Part shown: positions 32,283-44,457 of the stretch, one piece after another | Layout: each line of letters starts with the position of its first letter | How positions within the stretch are numbered: the first letter of the stretch is position 1 | NCBI GenBank assembly: GCA_014529385.2 | Contig: CM043946.1 | Location: forward strand, 20,576,577-20,640,576 | Direction of reading: 5' to 3' | Length of the DNA: 64,000 nucleotides | Origin: Adiantum capillus-veneris | Taxonomy: Eukaryota; Streptophyta; Polypodiopsida; Polypodiales; Pteridaceae | Translations under genes and position numbers: made by a program | The notes under the pieces: generated by a model | What the model saw: only the letters and a program-made list of their open reading frames with translations | Database searches by the model: none | Told to the model about the DNA's origin: nothing

Positions 32283-34339
32283 AGAGGGGGTGAATGTCGT
32301 GCCACTCCGCTCCCATGACAAGAAAATGAGAAAAGGAATGCCAATTAAGTTTATTTGAATCCTACATGATTAATCGGCGGTTATAAGAGCTTGCTAACAA
32401 GCCAATTTATAAACTAAAAGTGTTCCAGATGCGGCTCTAAGGGCTAGAAGATATCTTGGTAATGCTAAACAGTGAGTATTCTTGGAGTGGTCATAGCTGG
32501 GATTTTATTAATCCAAGTTGAAGTATTCAAAAAGATCTACATGCCTGCCTTTACGGCTTGTCAATCGGAGCTACGGATAAGAAGTTATGACAATTTTAAG
32601 TTGAGTCTGTAGCAAATCCATACCGGATGGGGCAAGTGCAGCTGAGGGGACAAAACTAGAATGAATGCATCAGGCTGAAGTGCTCAATTTCTGGAGCAAG
32701 TTGGTCATTTCAGATTGGTGATCGGGATTTTGGTTGGCAAGATATGGCCAATTTAAGTATCACCGGGGGCCAGGTTCGAACCGCCCTGGTCGGCTCGGTC
32801 GAAGTGCTATCTGGGAAATTTTTGACATTGACTAAGTTTTGGGACGTCATGCGGCGATGGTTTGGTTGATATGTTGTGCCTAACAAGGATATTCTTTACT
32901 GGAGTTTTCTTATAACAGGAAATTTCCGACACAGCTATGGCTTAAGCAGATACGAAGTCGAAGGTTTTTGTCAAAAGTAATTACCTACACTTGCATCTTA
33001 ATGGCTTGAGGCAAGGTCAGCAACACTAAAATGAGCAATAAAATTCACGATGATATTGTCATAAAAAAACCAGATGTCGTGCTTGACTATACCTTTGCCG
33101 ATATGTATGAAAAATGTGGTGCCCTACAAGGGCATAAAACCCTCCAAGCCAAAGCTGTAAACCAGCCGCCCAAAGCAAGGCCGGCCGCCCAAGGCCATAA
33201 GTCAAAGGCCGCCCACTTAGTAAGGGAAAAGTGGCAACCCTATCTTAAAAAAAGGGCTTAACTGTGAAGGGAAGCGATGGCGTGAAGGCTAGGTAACGAA
33301 CTGCAGCGAGGATGTAGCTTAGATTGATCGCGTAGGTCACGTGCCGACTCGGATGCCTTCGCCAGAGAGACAAAACCTGCTCAGACCAGCATTGCGCTCA
33401 TTTTTGGTGCTATATCCGCCGCAAATGGCGCTGTGCGATTCATCATTGCCATGTCATTAAGCAGCCTGTCCCATTAGCGATATCGCTAATGGGATGGCTA
33501 AAATTAGAAGGCCCATGCAAAAAAAGAAGGGGACGGCTCTAGGGACTCACAAAGCATCATCTTGTTGGGGAATTCTCTCTCCAGAAGGGTAAGCCAAGAC
33601 TCATAAGCGGGCAAGCTCCTTAAGCTATGGGGGCCTTCTCCTCATCATAGACAAATCTCGGAAGCTCTTATCATCATCGGCTTAACCTCACAAGTAAGCT
33701 CTCTACCTCACAAGTAAGCTCTCTCTATCTCTCTCCGGAAGAGGGAACCTAAGCTCTTATTAACATAAGCTCGATATCCTTAAGCTAAACCTCCTCATAA
33801 GCTCGATGCTAAACCTCTCTAATCCCCTTAAGTAATCCTAATCTAAAGCTCTCAAGGCTAAGCTCTTTAATCAGAAGCTTAAGCAATTGAAGCCATCCTG
33901 ATCTAAAGCTCTCGAGTTTAAGCTCTCTAATCAAAGTTTTCTCAAACTCTCTAAGCCAAGCTTCTCGAACCTCAAGCCACGAGCCATCATAATCCTAATC
34001 TCGCTATCATAAGCCATAAACCTTAAGCCAATTCAGACGGGAATTGGAAAACGGAAGTTCTTGAGCCTTATCCGGAAGAAGCAGAAGGCGATACAAAGCA
34101 GGTCATTGATAATTTCTTGATAGCACCTGGACTAAGCCAGGTTTTATCTTGTAAGGAGCATTAAGCCTCCATTAACGATTGATTAATGATGACTACTGTG
34201 GATTAACTAGAATTAAGAGTACTGTTTGTTTTAAGCTCTGTATTGTTAATTGTGCCTGCTGCATCTCTTTTCCCTACACCTCTCACAGCCAGGGGCCCGG
34301 TGCCTTCCCGCTCACCTTTCGCACAATTATCCCCCGACA
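32283..34339 (+). repeat. element H polypurine tract and 3' LTR
   Basis: The purine-rich tract CAGAGGGGGTGAA (32283-32294) abuts the LTR (32295-34339, 2045 bp, TGTCG..CGACA). This copy is uninterrupted and shows the empty G1 target site at 33466-33470, next to a perfect 24-bp palindrome (33470-33493). AAGCTC/TAAGCT motifs recur many times between 33580 and 33970. Confidence 0.85.
33470..33493. repeat. perfect 24-bp palindrome in the H LTR
   Basis: Half-site CCCATTAGCGAT is followed by its exact complement ATCGCTAATGGG. The other LTR (18258 onward) has one change. It could form a cruciform or a stable RNA hairpin. Confidence 0.9.
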
Positions 34340-34412
34340 ACGACTAGGTCAAAAATCATTGCTATTACTAATCGCAATTTAGGCACTTGACCTAAAGTGG
34401 GGTTTGGGACCA

Positions 34413-34428
34413 TAAGCATGCATGCTTA
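34413..34428. repeat. 16-bp palindrome with CATGCATG core
   Basis: TAAGCATG is followed by CATGCTTA. Outer GACCTAA and TTAGGTC elements at about 34389 and 34425 may extend the symmetry. The core matches the plant RY element, but no gene is nearby. Confidence 0.6.
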
Positions 34429-34738
34429 GGTCTTATAAATTTGTCCTAGAAGTTTTGTTACGTTTGGATGTCATTTGATGCTGTAACCGATGTGATTTGT
34501 TTGCCGATGAGCGATTGGCTTTTGGTGAATTTAGTCACTTGAGTGTAGCTTGAGTTAGATTCAAGTTTTTTGTTGTTTTTCGAGAGATTGACAACCTCTT
34601 GTAGCCTTTTTGCACTAGTCGAGTCAGTTTCGTCCCATGGATTGACAAGTTAATCGTGGTTCTCGCAAAAAATGCAATAAGATAGGATAGTGAGGTTAGA
34701 CTATCGTCCCATAGCCTTGCAAGTAGGGGAGGAGAGAG

Positions 34739-34857
<119 letters not shown>

Positions 34858-34859
34858 AG

Positions 34860-36250
34860 CCTCCTTTAACAAAGGGAATGAGGGACACATGTCAACTCCC
34901 TAGCCCAGATGCCCACAAGGTGTACTCAAATCCTATTGGATGGCCATGGAGGCGGACCAATGAGAATTTGGCTACAGTAAATATAGTTTAATTAATTAAA
35001 AAACACATAATTAAAGAACCAATAAGAATTAAGCTCTCTATAAGACTATTGGACAGTCTCCCAAGGGGTCCAATGAGCATTCAGCAACCCAATGGCTTGC
35101 CTGATTCCTATTGGCCAGGAGACAAAGGGGTCCAATGAGAGTTTAGTTGCATTAATTAATTACCTAAAGATCTCACAAAAGGGGAAAGGGGGACACATGT
35201 CAGAAGTCTATCACTTATGCTACTTAAATTTCATTGGCTAAGCTGGGAAAGGTCCAATGAGGTGCTGGCAAGAGCAAATAGCAAGAGGGGTCGACCAAGA
35301 GAGAGAGGGGAATGAATTTTACAAGGCATTATTGCATACACACTCACAAAATCTCATGTGTGGAGCAAGAAGACTCTCTCTCTCTCTCTCTCTCCTTCTC
35401 AAGCTTTAATGGAAAGCTTATCACCTACTCCAAGCTTGTAAGAAGGGAGGCCTACACCAACAACTATTGGCTTTGTGATGCAAATCCAACCAAGAGACAA
35501 GCTTCAATGCATGCTCATCTCCTCTACCATGCTAATTACTAAGCTAAGCTATGCTAATATGAGTGATTATGTGAGGATATGTACATCTTTCTTGCAAGAC
35601 TACTCCTTCTTTCTCTCAATCTATTCTCATACCCCGCTAGCTCTCACCATCTTCGAAGGTGTGTGAAGTCTTGGGTCTAAGACCATGAGGGAATTAATGT
35701 TGTGTTTTATGAGTATTTTTCTTAGTGCTTGAGGCTTCCATCTTCATTGCACTAGCTAGTATTGAAGGAACACAAAGAATTGTATTGTAAAATGTCTCTC
35801 TTGATGGGAGAAACCATAATACAAAGCCTTTTGGAGGGGGGACTGGCTCCATGTAAATTCGGTCCTCAACTGTTGTCAATAGCTTAATTTCTCTCTCTTT
35901 CAAAGTATTGTTCATGCTATCTAACTAGGTGTTATACTTTTTGTTGCTCTCTCCACCAAGCACTCTTGTTATTCTCATTAGGACTCTATTCTAATGAAAT
36001 GCTCACTATGTTCATGCTATTTTTCGCTACACACAAGTTACTAGGCCCTTAATTAAATGTTACAGGGCAAGTTTCCTCCTTACCCCTTTGAGAGAGAGAA
36101 CTTGAAAATATCTAGATATTTGTTGAATTGAACTAGAAGCTCATTGGTCCCCTCTTTAGCCAAGCCAATAGGATTCAAGCACACCATGTGGCTAAGCATA
36201 GGGAGAGCTTGACATGTGTCCATGTGCCCCTTGAGAAAAAGGGTGACCTT
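34860..36250. other. non-coding spacer with recurring motifs
   Basis: GTCCAATGAG-like motifs recur near 34958, 35068, 35130 and 35250. GGACACATGTCA recurs near 34883 and 35189 and appears inverted near 36207. A short CT array lies at about 35373-35394. No gene seen. It could be part of a decayed LTR. Confidence 0.5.
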
Positions 36251-36307
36251 TGGGTGAGTGGGAGGTTAAGTCAAAGATTCCCCTAGCTTTGGGGCTTTCC
36301 CGCTCCT

Positions 36308-36590
36308 TTGTAGGGTCTCTTTTTGACTCAAGCACCTTACCCCCCAAGCATGGCAAGCACCTTTTTTTAGGGTCTCTTTTTGACTCAAGCACCTTACCCC
36401 CCAAGCATGGCAAGCTTCTCAAACACCTTCCTCATCAAGCATGACAAGCACCCCAAGCACGACAAGCACCTCAAGCACCGTAGTCAGCAAGCATGACAAG
36501 CACATCAAGCACCTTACTCATCAAGCATGACAAGCACCTCAAGAACCTTAGCCACCAAGCATGACAAGCACCTCAAGCTTGGGCCGGGTT
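36308..36590. repeat. minisatellite: tandem 55-bp units, then CAAGCATGACAAGCACCT units
   Basis: Two near-identical units of about 55 bp (about 36308-36418) carry CTCAAGCACCTTACCCC. A run of shorter diverged units based on AAGCATGACAAGCACCTCAAG continues to about 36590. Confidence 0.8.
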
Positions 36591-36699
36591 CCCATCTCAA
36601 GCACAACCCTAGCTAGCCTAAGGTCTAAGGACTTTTAACACTAATATTTGGACGTATTTAATGAAGCTAACCCTAAGGTATTTTAAGCTCCATTAGATG

Positions 36700-37385
36700 C
36701 ACGTTTCTCTTTGATAAACTACCTCATTTTGGACCCCTATTGAGATGTAACCATCTCTCCTCTTGGTCCCCTTCTGAAATAAGTGTAGAAGAACTTATTG
36801 CACATTGCTCTTTGGTAGACTGTCTCCTTTTGGACCCCTATTGAGATGCAACCATCTCTCCTTTTGGTCCCCTACTAAGATAGTTCTAGAAGAACTTATT
36901 ACACATTGCTCTTTGGTAGACCGTCTCCTATTGGACCCCTATTGAGATGCAACCACATTAGGCAAAATTTGGACTCACAAAGGGGCCCTTTAAGGAGTTT
37001 GACTTTACCTCTCTCTACCAAAACAAGCACATGGATAAATTTTTTGCAAACAAACTCCAAAGTTGGTGAAGGTTTGACAGTTAGAATGTCCTCTTCAAGC
37101 TCTATCTACTGATATATAGCACGCCATGAGATTCCTCATATTTTAGAAGATTCTTTTTTTGATTCACCATGTCGTGCTATATATCAGTAGATAGAGCTTG
37201 AAAAGGACATTCCAACTGTCAAACCTCCGCCAACTTTGGAGCTTGTTTGCAAAAAATTATCCATGCGCCCGTTTTGGTAGAGAGAGGTAAAGTCAAACTC
37301 CTTAAAGGGCCCCTTTGTGAGTCCAAATTTTGCCTAATGATCTCTCCTTTTGGTCCCCTACTGAGATAGGTCTAGAAGCACATGT
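36700..37385. repeat. three 101-bp tandem units, the third split by a hairpin element
   Basis: Units start at about 36700, 36801 and 36902 and share TTGGACCCCTATTGAGATG and TCTCTCCTTTTGGTCCCC. Unit 3 is interrupted at 36955 by the hairpin and resumes at 37340. Unit 2 therefore supplies the empty-site sequence. Confidence 0.85.
36956..37339. repeat. long near-perfect inverted repeat (foldback/MITE-like or hairpin-RNA locus)
   Basis: Arm 36956-37128 (173 bp) is the reverse complement of 37168-37339 (172 bp) with few mismatches, around a 39-bp loop. The ends read CATTAGGCAAAATTTGG and CCAAATTTTGCCTAATG. Comparison with the neighbouring tandem unit shows it as a clean insertion between CAACCA and ATCTCTCC, with at most a 1-bp target duplication. 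If transcribed it would give a long double-stranded stem. Confidence 0.88.
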
Positions 37386-37870
37386 CTCTATTCTAACTCT
37401 TGTTCCTGTTTATTCTTCCACATAAAATGTTCAGTTTAATATGAGAAAATTATTTGTGTTAGCTAATATTAGATTTTATGACATTAGCTCTCTCTTGAAA
37501 TCATAGTCCTCCTTGACTATGAGGTAGAGAAGATAAAGCATAGTCATTAGTCCACATTTCTTAGTGGATAGAGGATCCCGTTTTATCCTACGACATCATT
37601 CCAAGACGGATGACTAATCCATTTGGTGCTTGGGAGACATAACTGACGCAAGAAAGTCTGCTCTTGAGTCCGTATCGTACTTCCAAAGTAGAGTGACAAG
37701 TTCTACCTGTTCTACCACAAACATGATCCTAAGCATGCAAACTTCTTAAATTTTTGCACAATAAAAGAAAGAGAATGAGTATTATAATACAAAAACATTT
37801 TTCATTTAAAATGTATTTTCATTGCTTACTCTAGTGCAGCACAAAGTCTTATGCCCGCTCCAAGGGTTGT

Positions 37871-37871
<1 letters not shown>
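37386..37871. other. spacer, no gene seen
   Basis: AT-rich sequence with no long frame and no repeat match seen within the window. Confidence 0.5.
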
Positions 37872-37959
<88 letters not shown>

Positions 37960-38265
37960 ACTACATGATGGTCTCCGGTTACACAATGGTTGTCGAGAAT
38001 CAAAGGTGCAATAGATTTGTAGACGAGTTTGCAACCGAGTATGCTGGCTTTACAGGTTGACAGGTTGACAAAAAAAGGTAAAATAGTAACTATTTACTAG
38101 GTGAGCCCAATGTACCTTTTTCAATTCTATAGCTAGGAGGTGGCCCCTTGTCATGATCTAGGCCATTGACTGCCATTCTAATCACACGGCCAACAATGTC
38201 ACTAAAAAGAAACTCATGTGGCTATCAAGAAAGATAGCAACGCTAAACAAGAAATCCATTGAGTC
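37872..38265 (+). repeat. AG microsatellite plus adjoining dispersed repeat, copy 1
   Basis: About 42 AG units (37872-37956) are followed by about 300 bp that matches 63692-64000 in the same orientation (shared AATGGTTGT, GGTGAGCCCAATGTAC, CATGATCTAGGCCATTG). The pairing of an AG array with the same flank at both sites indicates a repeat family that carries the array. Confidence 0.8.
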
Positions 38266-40779
38266 TGAAAAACAAGAAATCCACCTAAGAAAAACAATAG
38301 TGCTGAACAAGAAAGAATTAAAAGACCACCATCATTAAAAAGCACATTATGTTTGTTTATAATGAGAACTAGTCTTGCTTGGTTGGCCTTGTTGTGGTTT
38401 AATTTTTTCAAGAAATAGTAAAATACTATTAGAGAATTTTTCAAAGAAAATAATATATCGTGATGAAGATAAAAGATCTTACAAAACATATTTTTATGTG
38501 AAAATTAGATTGTGATTGCTACATTACAATCAAATACTATTTTTTGTGTGTAAAGCACTCACCTTGTATTGTTTCACTTGAACAAGTATGCACTTCAAAA
38601 GTCTTGCCTTTGATGAACTACAAACAATAATTCAACTTTTTGTACCATGGATATTTTAAAACATAAAAAAAGTAGATAGTGCACCATCTACGTGAGTGCC
38701 ATAGACAAGTATGGTGGAGAGTCGGAACTATGTCTCTCCAAAATTATAAGAAACAAAAGCTGTGCTCTACCCCATATTCCATTTTCTACTATATAGTCAT
38801 GGTATTCAAGAACAAGATAACAAACCTGAAATTCTCTTTGGTAATTCAATAGTCACGTTTGTGCCACGTCCATGTCAATTTATCTATTATGATTTCATAT
38901 TCAGGTCCTTGTCAGAGTAATAATAGGGAAATTATGTAATCAACATGCTCTAAGAGACCACATTTCAGATACAAAATGCTTCAGAACATTATTAAACCTT
39001 GAACCAACTTTGATTTTTGTGGTTGATGGCATTTTATAGAACGTTTCATTGGGATAGAAAGCACGTGTTTCTACTTATACACGGTCTTACCTGTAGCCAG
39101 AGCAATAGCCTAAAATGTTGTTGATCAAACTTTGGTGAGAGAAGTTTTGATGAAGTACTCAAGAATCTCAAGACCATAATATTAACCCATACCTCTTGAT
39201 CCGTCTTGAAAACATATTTAGTATTTATTAGAAATCATACGTATGGAAATTTCTCACACATGCACAATCCCCAGGGGATTCACTCTATATACAAAAGAGG
39301 ACGCCACCTGCGAGCAGACAACTTTGATAAAACCCCTATATATGACCCATATTAGGGAGTATGACCCCCCTTTCTACACTTATATAAAAATCAATGAAGA
39401 AAACTATCATACCCCTATCTTACATATAAAATTTAGGTCTCACATGATCTAATGGAGTAAAACTAGTCAAAGAGTGTGTAGCATAGTGACTGGCAATGTA
39501 CTAAGGAGCCACTTCTATTAAATAATAACTAGATGTACCCTCAATGTGTCTTAGTTTGACTTTCAAACTATGTGCCCAATTAGCCTGCACTCTGGCTACT
39601 CTCCAATTCTGACCCATCCAAAGCTGGTGTAAATCAACCCTTCACCTGCTCAAAATCAGCCCTTATCTATGACCGGCTTGATGCAAAATTTGATGTGTGA
39701 CCTGATAAAAAATTTCCCTAAATTCATGCGAGTTCTAGTGCACATCGGTGACCAATCATTACAAGTAATCAACCCGAATCGGGTCTCCCCCTCATAAATA
39801 TGATACCGCCCTCCCTTATTTTTCATCTTGGGAGATAAATTATTGATGGCCTCTCCCTAACTTATACCCTTATGTAACTTGTAAAAAACCCCCCTCGCCT
39901 GCACTTACGTGGTGCTGTAAGTTTTCCATGGTGAATCTTCTGGGGCACAATCCCTTCCTTTTGATCACTAAAGCCCACAAGCAACACAAAGCACTTATTC
40001 CATGACATGTAAAATCCTACCTCCATTCATATTAAATAGATTAGGTTCATGTGGTCAATACCCTTTTAAAGAGCTAGGGTTTATTGTACCCGGACTCCTT
40101 CTGCTTTAGTCTCTACTATCATTATCATTGTCATTGTTAGTCTATTCATTGTATATATCCCTACAAGCATCATGATCTATGAGTCCTTTGATCATTGTAT
40201 CCTTGTGGCTATGATCCCTTTTATATTCATCCTCTTAGTCATGCTCACCTTGTCTTTTGTACCTTCTCTCATGTTGATCATGTTTATCCTAATGTCCATC
40301 ATCGTCTCTTCTTTGACTTTTGCACAAGTGACGACTTCCATGATTACTTCTATGATCATGTCTACCATCATCATAGCTATTTCGTGCTTCCTTTTGGCAT
40401 CAATTGAAAACATTAAATATCTTAAGTGTTTGTGGTTGATCTTGTTTTTAAGAGCTAAGGTTTCTATTATGTGATTGCTCTTGCTTGGGTCTCTGCATTC
40501 ATCATTGTAATCATTGTTAGCATACCCATTGTATCTATCTTTGCGATCATCATGCTCTTCTTGAGTCCTTTGATCATTTCATTTCTATGGATACAATCCC
40601 TTCTATATTAAACCTCTCTATGAAGATGTGAAGGTATCTATTTTTGGTGTTGAATGCTTGGTGGATTTCTCTATCATGATGGAGGCATAAGTTCATGCAT
40701 ATCCTATGTCTCTACGAGGATCATGGCTTATGGCCATGCATGCTAAGCAAGATGAAGAGAAAATAGTAATATAGTTTCC
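38266..40779. other. spacer, no gene recognised
   Basis: AT-rich sequence with short frames only. A diverged duplication of about 130 bp links 40105-40235 and 40485-40620 (shared GAGTCCTTTGATCATT). A His/Asp/Tyr-rich open stretch at 40195-40407 is not a recognised protein. Confidence 0.45.
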
Positions 40780-41496
40780 TTCTTATTCTTTTGTGACCGT
40801 AAACAAAGACATTGCATTTAGTAACCAAATTGAAAAACTACATATGGAGTGCCGGAGGGCTTCACTATAAGTAATGGAGAAATGTTGTCTGCATGCAACT
40901 AGATTAGAGAACCCCCTATGTATGGTCGCTTCCATACTAACCAACCCCTCTATATACAAACATCGTTGCAATAAATTAACTCCGTACCTTACATGTACTG
41001 ATAATTTATAAAATTTTTGGTAGCATCCCTTTGCATAAGGATTAATTTCAAACCAAAAGATATGCCACTTTAGTCAGATTCCCATATAGAATTTAAGGTA
41101 ACAAAAGTGAAAATTATAAAAATTCTTGAATAAAACATCACAAAAATTATTGAAAATGAATGACTATAAGAAGATTAAATCTCTATTAACATAAAAAACT
41201 TTAAAAAATCCACCACTTATAGAGTCACCACTCAACTACATCAACTATAGAATAATCGATTCAAAGAGTAGTGAGTATCAATCTACACAATAATAATTTG
41301 AATAAAGTTTGACAACAATGAATAAAAAAACAACGTTTGCAATCTTCCACTTTTCCATACAAACATTTCAAATTAAGAACACTTAGTACATAGAATTAAG
41401 ATGCTAAATGAAATCTATGGCAATAATTGTTCAACATAACAAAATAGGTCTATTACTAACAATCTTCTATTATTGCAACTTCTGAGACACACACAT
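40780..41496. repeat. inverted-repeat arm, left copy
   Basis: Reads as the diverged reverse complement of about 61806-62640. Clear anchors are GGTAGCATCCCTTTGCATAA and AAGATGCTAAATGAAATCTA. It ends at the G2 LTR. Confidence 0.8.
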
Positions 41497-42321
41497 TGTC
41501 TGGTAAATATCTAGACAAGCAAGGAAAAGAGGAAAAGTACCCAAAGACCCCCCCAGATACCCAACAAATATATTATAGAAAATACAACAGAAACCCCCAA
41601 AGCCCAAAGAGAAAGATAGAGAGGACCTAGACCAAATATAGTGTGCTAGATGTCTGTTGCCAAGTAGCGTTGGAGTGGTTGGAGTTTAGACAAAGACTCA
41701 CAAATGAGAAACATAGTACGAGCACAAATATGGTGATGATTGTTAACAAAATGATGTAGAGAATGCTTAGACAAGTTGACCCAACAGAAATAGGTATAAA
41801 TTGGCATTCGTATTATGATATATGAGTGCAAGATGCTTAATTATACAAATGATTGATTTGTTTTTTGGAGCAAGAGAGAGGAAACTTAGCTCAAAACTGT
41901 TGTGTGGAAAGTTAAAACTTGATGGCGAGGCTAAGAGGGATTATCACGACCCTCCAGGGTTGAATTTTACAAACAAAGCTTTAATATTTTTGATAAATTA
42001 CAAATTTTAATAGAAGTTTGCTATGCGTGGCTATATGAAAGTGAAAGTGTGTGAAGCATGTGAATAGCTAGAGATAGAGCAACCTCCACTTTGGTATTGT
42101 CGTCGCACAATCGCTTTTGAGATTTGATAGCAGTCCCCATTTAGTGTCTGCCTTCATGGTGGCACTCAAAATCTACAAATGAAATTAAACTGAGCGAGAC
42201 AACACCTCTTGCCGCTTGATAGTGAGCCACTCTCCCCCTGTCAGTTCGAATGCAACCTCACTACCTCTCTCACTCTCACTTTCCACTTGAATGCACTCTC
42301 TCTACTTCTCTCTCTCCAGCA
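41497..42321 (-). repeat. G2 3' LTR
   Basis: About 825 bp aligning along its length with 54536-55329, for example CCAAAGCCCAAAGAGAAAGA. The LINE follows directly at its right edge, so the end is approximate. Confidence 0.8.
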
Positions 42322-43653
42322 AGAAGAAGGCATTGAAGAGGTCACTATTTGCAATGCGGTAATCATGCTTTTGTTGTATGCGGATGATGTAGTGCTTCTA
42401 GCACACACTTTAGAAGATGCACAAAAGCTTATGGTTGTCCTTGAGAACTTTTGCTTGCATAGTGGGCTGATTGTAAATGAATCCAAAACAAAGGTTATGC
42501 TTGTGAAAACCAACCATAAGGAGAAGCCATGCATTGTGTACAACAATGAGACACTTGAAGTTGTTGAGAGCTTTAAGTACCTTGGCCTTGAGGTTCCATC
42601 CAATCACAAGTGGCATGAATGTGCTATGCGTCATTTGGAAGCGGGAAAGAGAGCATATTATGCATTTGAGAACATGTGTAATGTAGGAAACATCAAATGT
42701 TGGGTTCTCAAGAAGTATCTTTTTGATGCATTGGTGACACCGGTTCTTCTTTATGGACTTGAAGTGTGGGGCGGGAGCATCTCAAAGTCTACTTGGAAAG
42801 AGTTTGAGAATGTCCAAAAACGTTTTCTTACAAACTTTCTCCAAGTTAAGACACAAACACCATATATGCTCCTACTTCTTGAGTCGGGATCTCTTCCAAT
42901 TGAGGTTATGGGCATGGAAAGGGTTGTGGAGTACATGATAAAGATGCGTCAAAACCCCTCACATCAACTTCCTACAATTGCATGGGAAGCAAGCAAAAAA
43001 GTTCAAAAGACGCATAAAAGCAAGATCTTGAGCACGGGATGGATGCAAGACATAAAGAAGTGGTTTGGGAGATGGGATGCATTACACTTGCTACATGATG
43101 CTTCAATTGACTCTCAAGTGAATGAAGCTTTTCTACAACGCCAATGTATTACGGCTTGGGAGAAATCCGGTGGGTCATGCTTCATACATTACACCACCTA
43201 TATTGCCCCCAACTACAAAAACATGTTTTTCGCTGAGAGAGGAAACCGTACTCACACTTACATGCTTGAGCCTATTCCCTTGTCCGCGATATGCACTATC
43301 GCAGCGATTCGGCTTAGCTCCCATTTCCTTCGATGCGAGATAGGGCGTTGGGGCAATGGAGAAGAGTCAAATCGATTGTGCACATTATGCTCACTGCAAG
43401 TTCGAGAGTCTGAGTACCACACACTACTAGAGTGCTCAGCTTTTGGTCACATCCGAACTTGCTTCTCTCACATTTTCAGCCATAACTTAGACCTACACAC
43501 TTTCCTCTCCCAGCCAAAGTGTGGGCTCTCCATTGCGACTCTCATCACTACAATTTTGGAGCATCGAGAGTCACTCATCAGCCATACACATACTACATCA
43601 CATGTAACTTTGGTCCCATAGGTTATATTTGTCCTCCGAGGACGATAATAAAA

Positions 43654-43655
<2 letters not shown>
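42322..43655 (+). mobile_element. 5'-truncated LINE (non-LTR retrotransposon)
   Basis: The plus-strand frame is open to the stop at 43619-43621, about 430 codons. It starts abruptly within the reverse transcriptase palm just before LLLYADDVVLLA (YADD at 42377-42388). It continues through the thumb and connection region to a C-terminal zinc-knuckle-like CX2CX9HX4C at about 43379, as in plant LINE ORF2. The endonuclease and the N-terminal half of RT are missing, which is the usual result of incomplete target-primed reverse transcription. The tail is a short A-rich AATAAAATCTAT followed by a CT array. The remaining frame has no stops, implying a fairly recent insertion into an old LTR edge. Confidence 0.88.
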
Positions 43656-43702
<47 letters not shown>

Positions 43703-43808
43703 TCGTTCTCGATTTGTAACAGTGGCATCCTGTCGGGAAAACTAGCCTTCTAGAGTGAACCCAAAATCTCCGGCTAGACTGGTGCCTTATCCATTGGGCT
43801 ACAGAATC
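43656..43808 (-). mobile_element. probable tRNA-Arg-derived SINE
   Basis: On the minus strand from 43808 the sequence starts GATTCTGTAGCCCAATGGATAAGG. This fits a Pol III box A (TAGCCCAATGG) and closely resembles plant tRNA-Arg(ACG). GGGTTCACTC about 45 nt on resembles box B. The anticodon arm is degenerate, so it is not a functional tRNA. A body of about 40 nt (to about 43704) and an AG-repeat tail (CT on plus) follow, as in short SINEs. It abuts the LINE tail, and whose tail the dinucleotide array is cannot be decided. Confidence 0.6.
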
Positions 43809-44139
43809 ATAAGAAAATGGCAAGGGTCAATAGTGAGGAAAGTGATATCAAAAGGTGTATAAGTCTACAAGTCATGGATAAGATGATGGAATCAAAAGTG
43901 GTAGGGTGGATGGTTTGCGAACTCCTAAGATGATTACATAACCCCTCTAGTCCCAAACATTTGAAATTTTGAAACATATCCCAAGGGTCATCATGGATGG
44001 ACGAGGCTCGCACCAAGGGGCTATCAAAATTTTGGGTGAAAGATCTAGATAGGACCATCAAAGCAAGGGGAATGTGCAATACGATTCTGAGTGACGAGGC
44101 AAAAAGGTAAGGGTGGAAGAGGTAAAATGGGTGAAGAGG

Positions 44140-44229
44140 TCATGGGTGTGGCCATGAAACTGGTGTACCACAAGCTATGAATCTTCATAAATATGAACAT
44201 ATGCTGCTTCCAAAAGAAGTAGTGCTCTC
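44140..44229 (-). pseudogene. G2 second RNase H, C-terminal piece
   Basis: Minus-strand translation gives a VHIYEDS, stop, LVVHQF stretch, matching the second beta-strand/DSxLVV segment of RNase H. The stop is a CAG-to-TAG change at 44177-44175. It joins in frame to 49515-49347 once copia-3 is removed. The rest of G2 between here and the SINE (43809-44139) shows no further motif. Confidence 0.7.
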
Positions 44230-44457
44230 TGCTACCATATACATGTGGTAGTGATGTGTGTGAACACACTAGGACCGCTGGGGCATTTTTTTCCCTCTTT
44301 AGGAGGTTTTTTCCCCCGAGCATTGTATATACGCCCATCACTCTAGGGCTATCCATCTTTCCATTGCACACTAAGTAACACACTCTCTATTGTGTGCCTT
44401 GAGCTTCCTTCATCTTCTCCAAGCTATGTGTGTTTCTCTGCAACCCTAATTCCAACA
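44230..44457 (+). repeat. copia-3 5' LTR
   Basis: 228 bp, TGCTACC to TCCAACA. The PBS at 44460-44471 reads TAGTATCAGAGC, one mismatch to the initiator-Met site. Confidence 0.93.

Larger units (their letters stand above)
3521..34339 (+). mobile_element. element H: non-autonomous LTR retrotransposon, hosts G1, copia-1 and copia-2
   Basis: H has two direct repeats of about 2.05 kb: 3521-4728 plus 18259-19097 (split by G1), and 32295-34339. Both start TGTCG and end CGACA. A PBS-like site follows the first and a purine-rich tract precedes the second. Without the nested elements the internal region is only about 2.5 kb (19098-19153 plus 29807-32294). It has gag-like and acidic ORF remnants but no protease, RT or integrase, so H must have depended on enzymes from elsewhere. 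The two LTRs differ by roughly 7% by eye over the first 300 bp. The flanking pentamers (AATGA and ACGAC) do not match, so the target duplication is lost or the LTRs come from different insertions. Confidence 0.75.

Noticed and set aside
3511-34344. Target-site duplication for element H
   Set aside because: Flanking pentamers AATGA and ACGAC do not match. No alternative boundary within a few bases gives a match.
36308-36590. CRISPR-like array
   Set aside because: Units are contiguous and diverged without unique spacers, and the context is plant nuclear DNA. It is a minisatellite.
40195-40407. His/Asp/Tyr-rich 70-codon frame as a gene
   Set aside because: Short, in a region with diverged internal duplications, and no recognisable family or promoter.
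43730-43808. Functional tRNA-Arg gene
   Set aside because: Box A is good, but the anticodon stem and loop do not pair and box B is degenerate, so a SINE or pseudogene is more likely.
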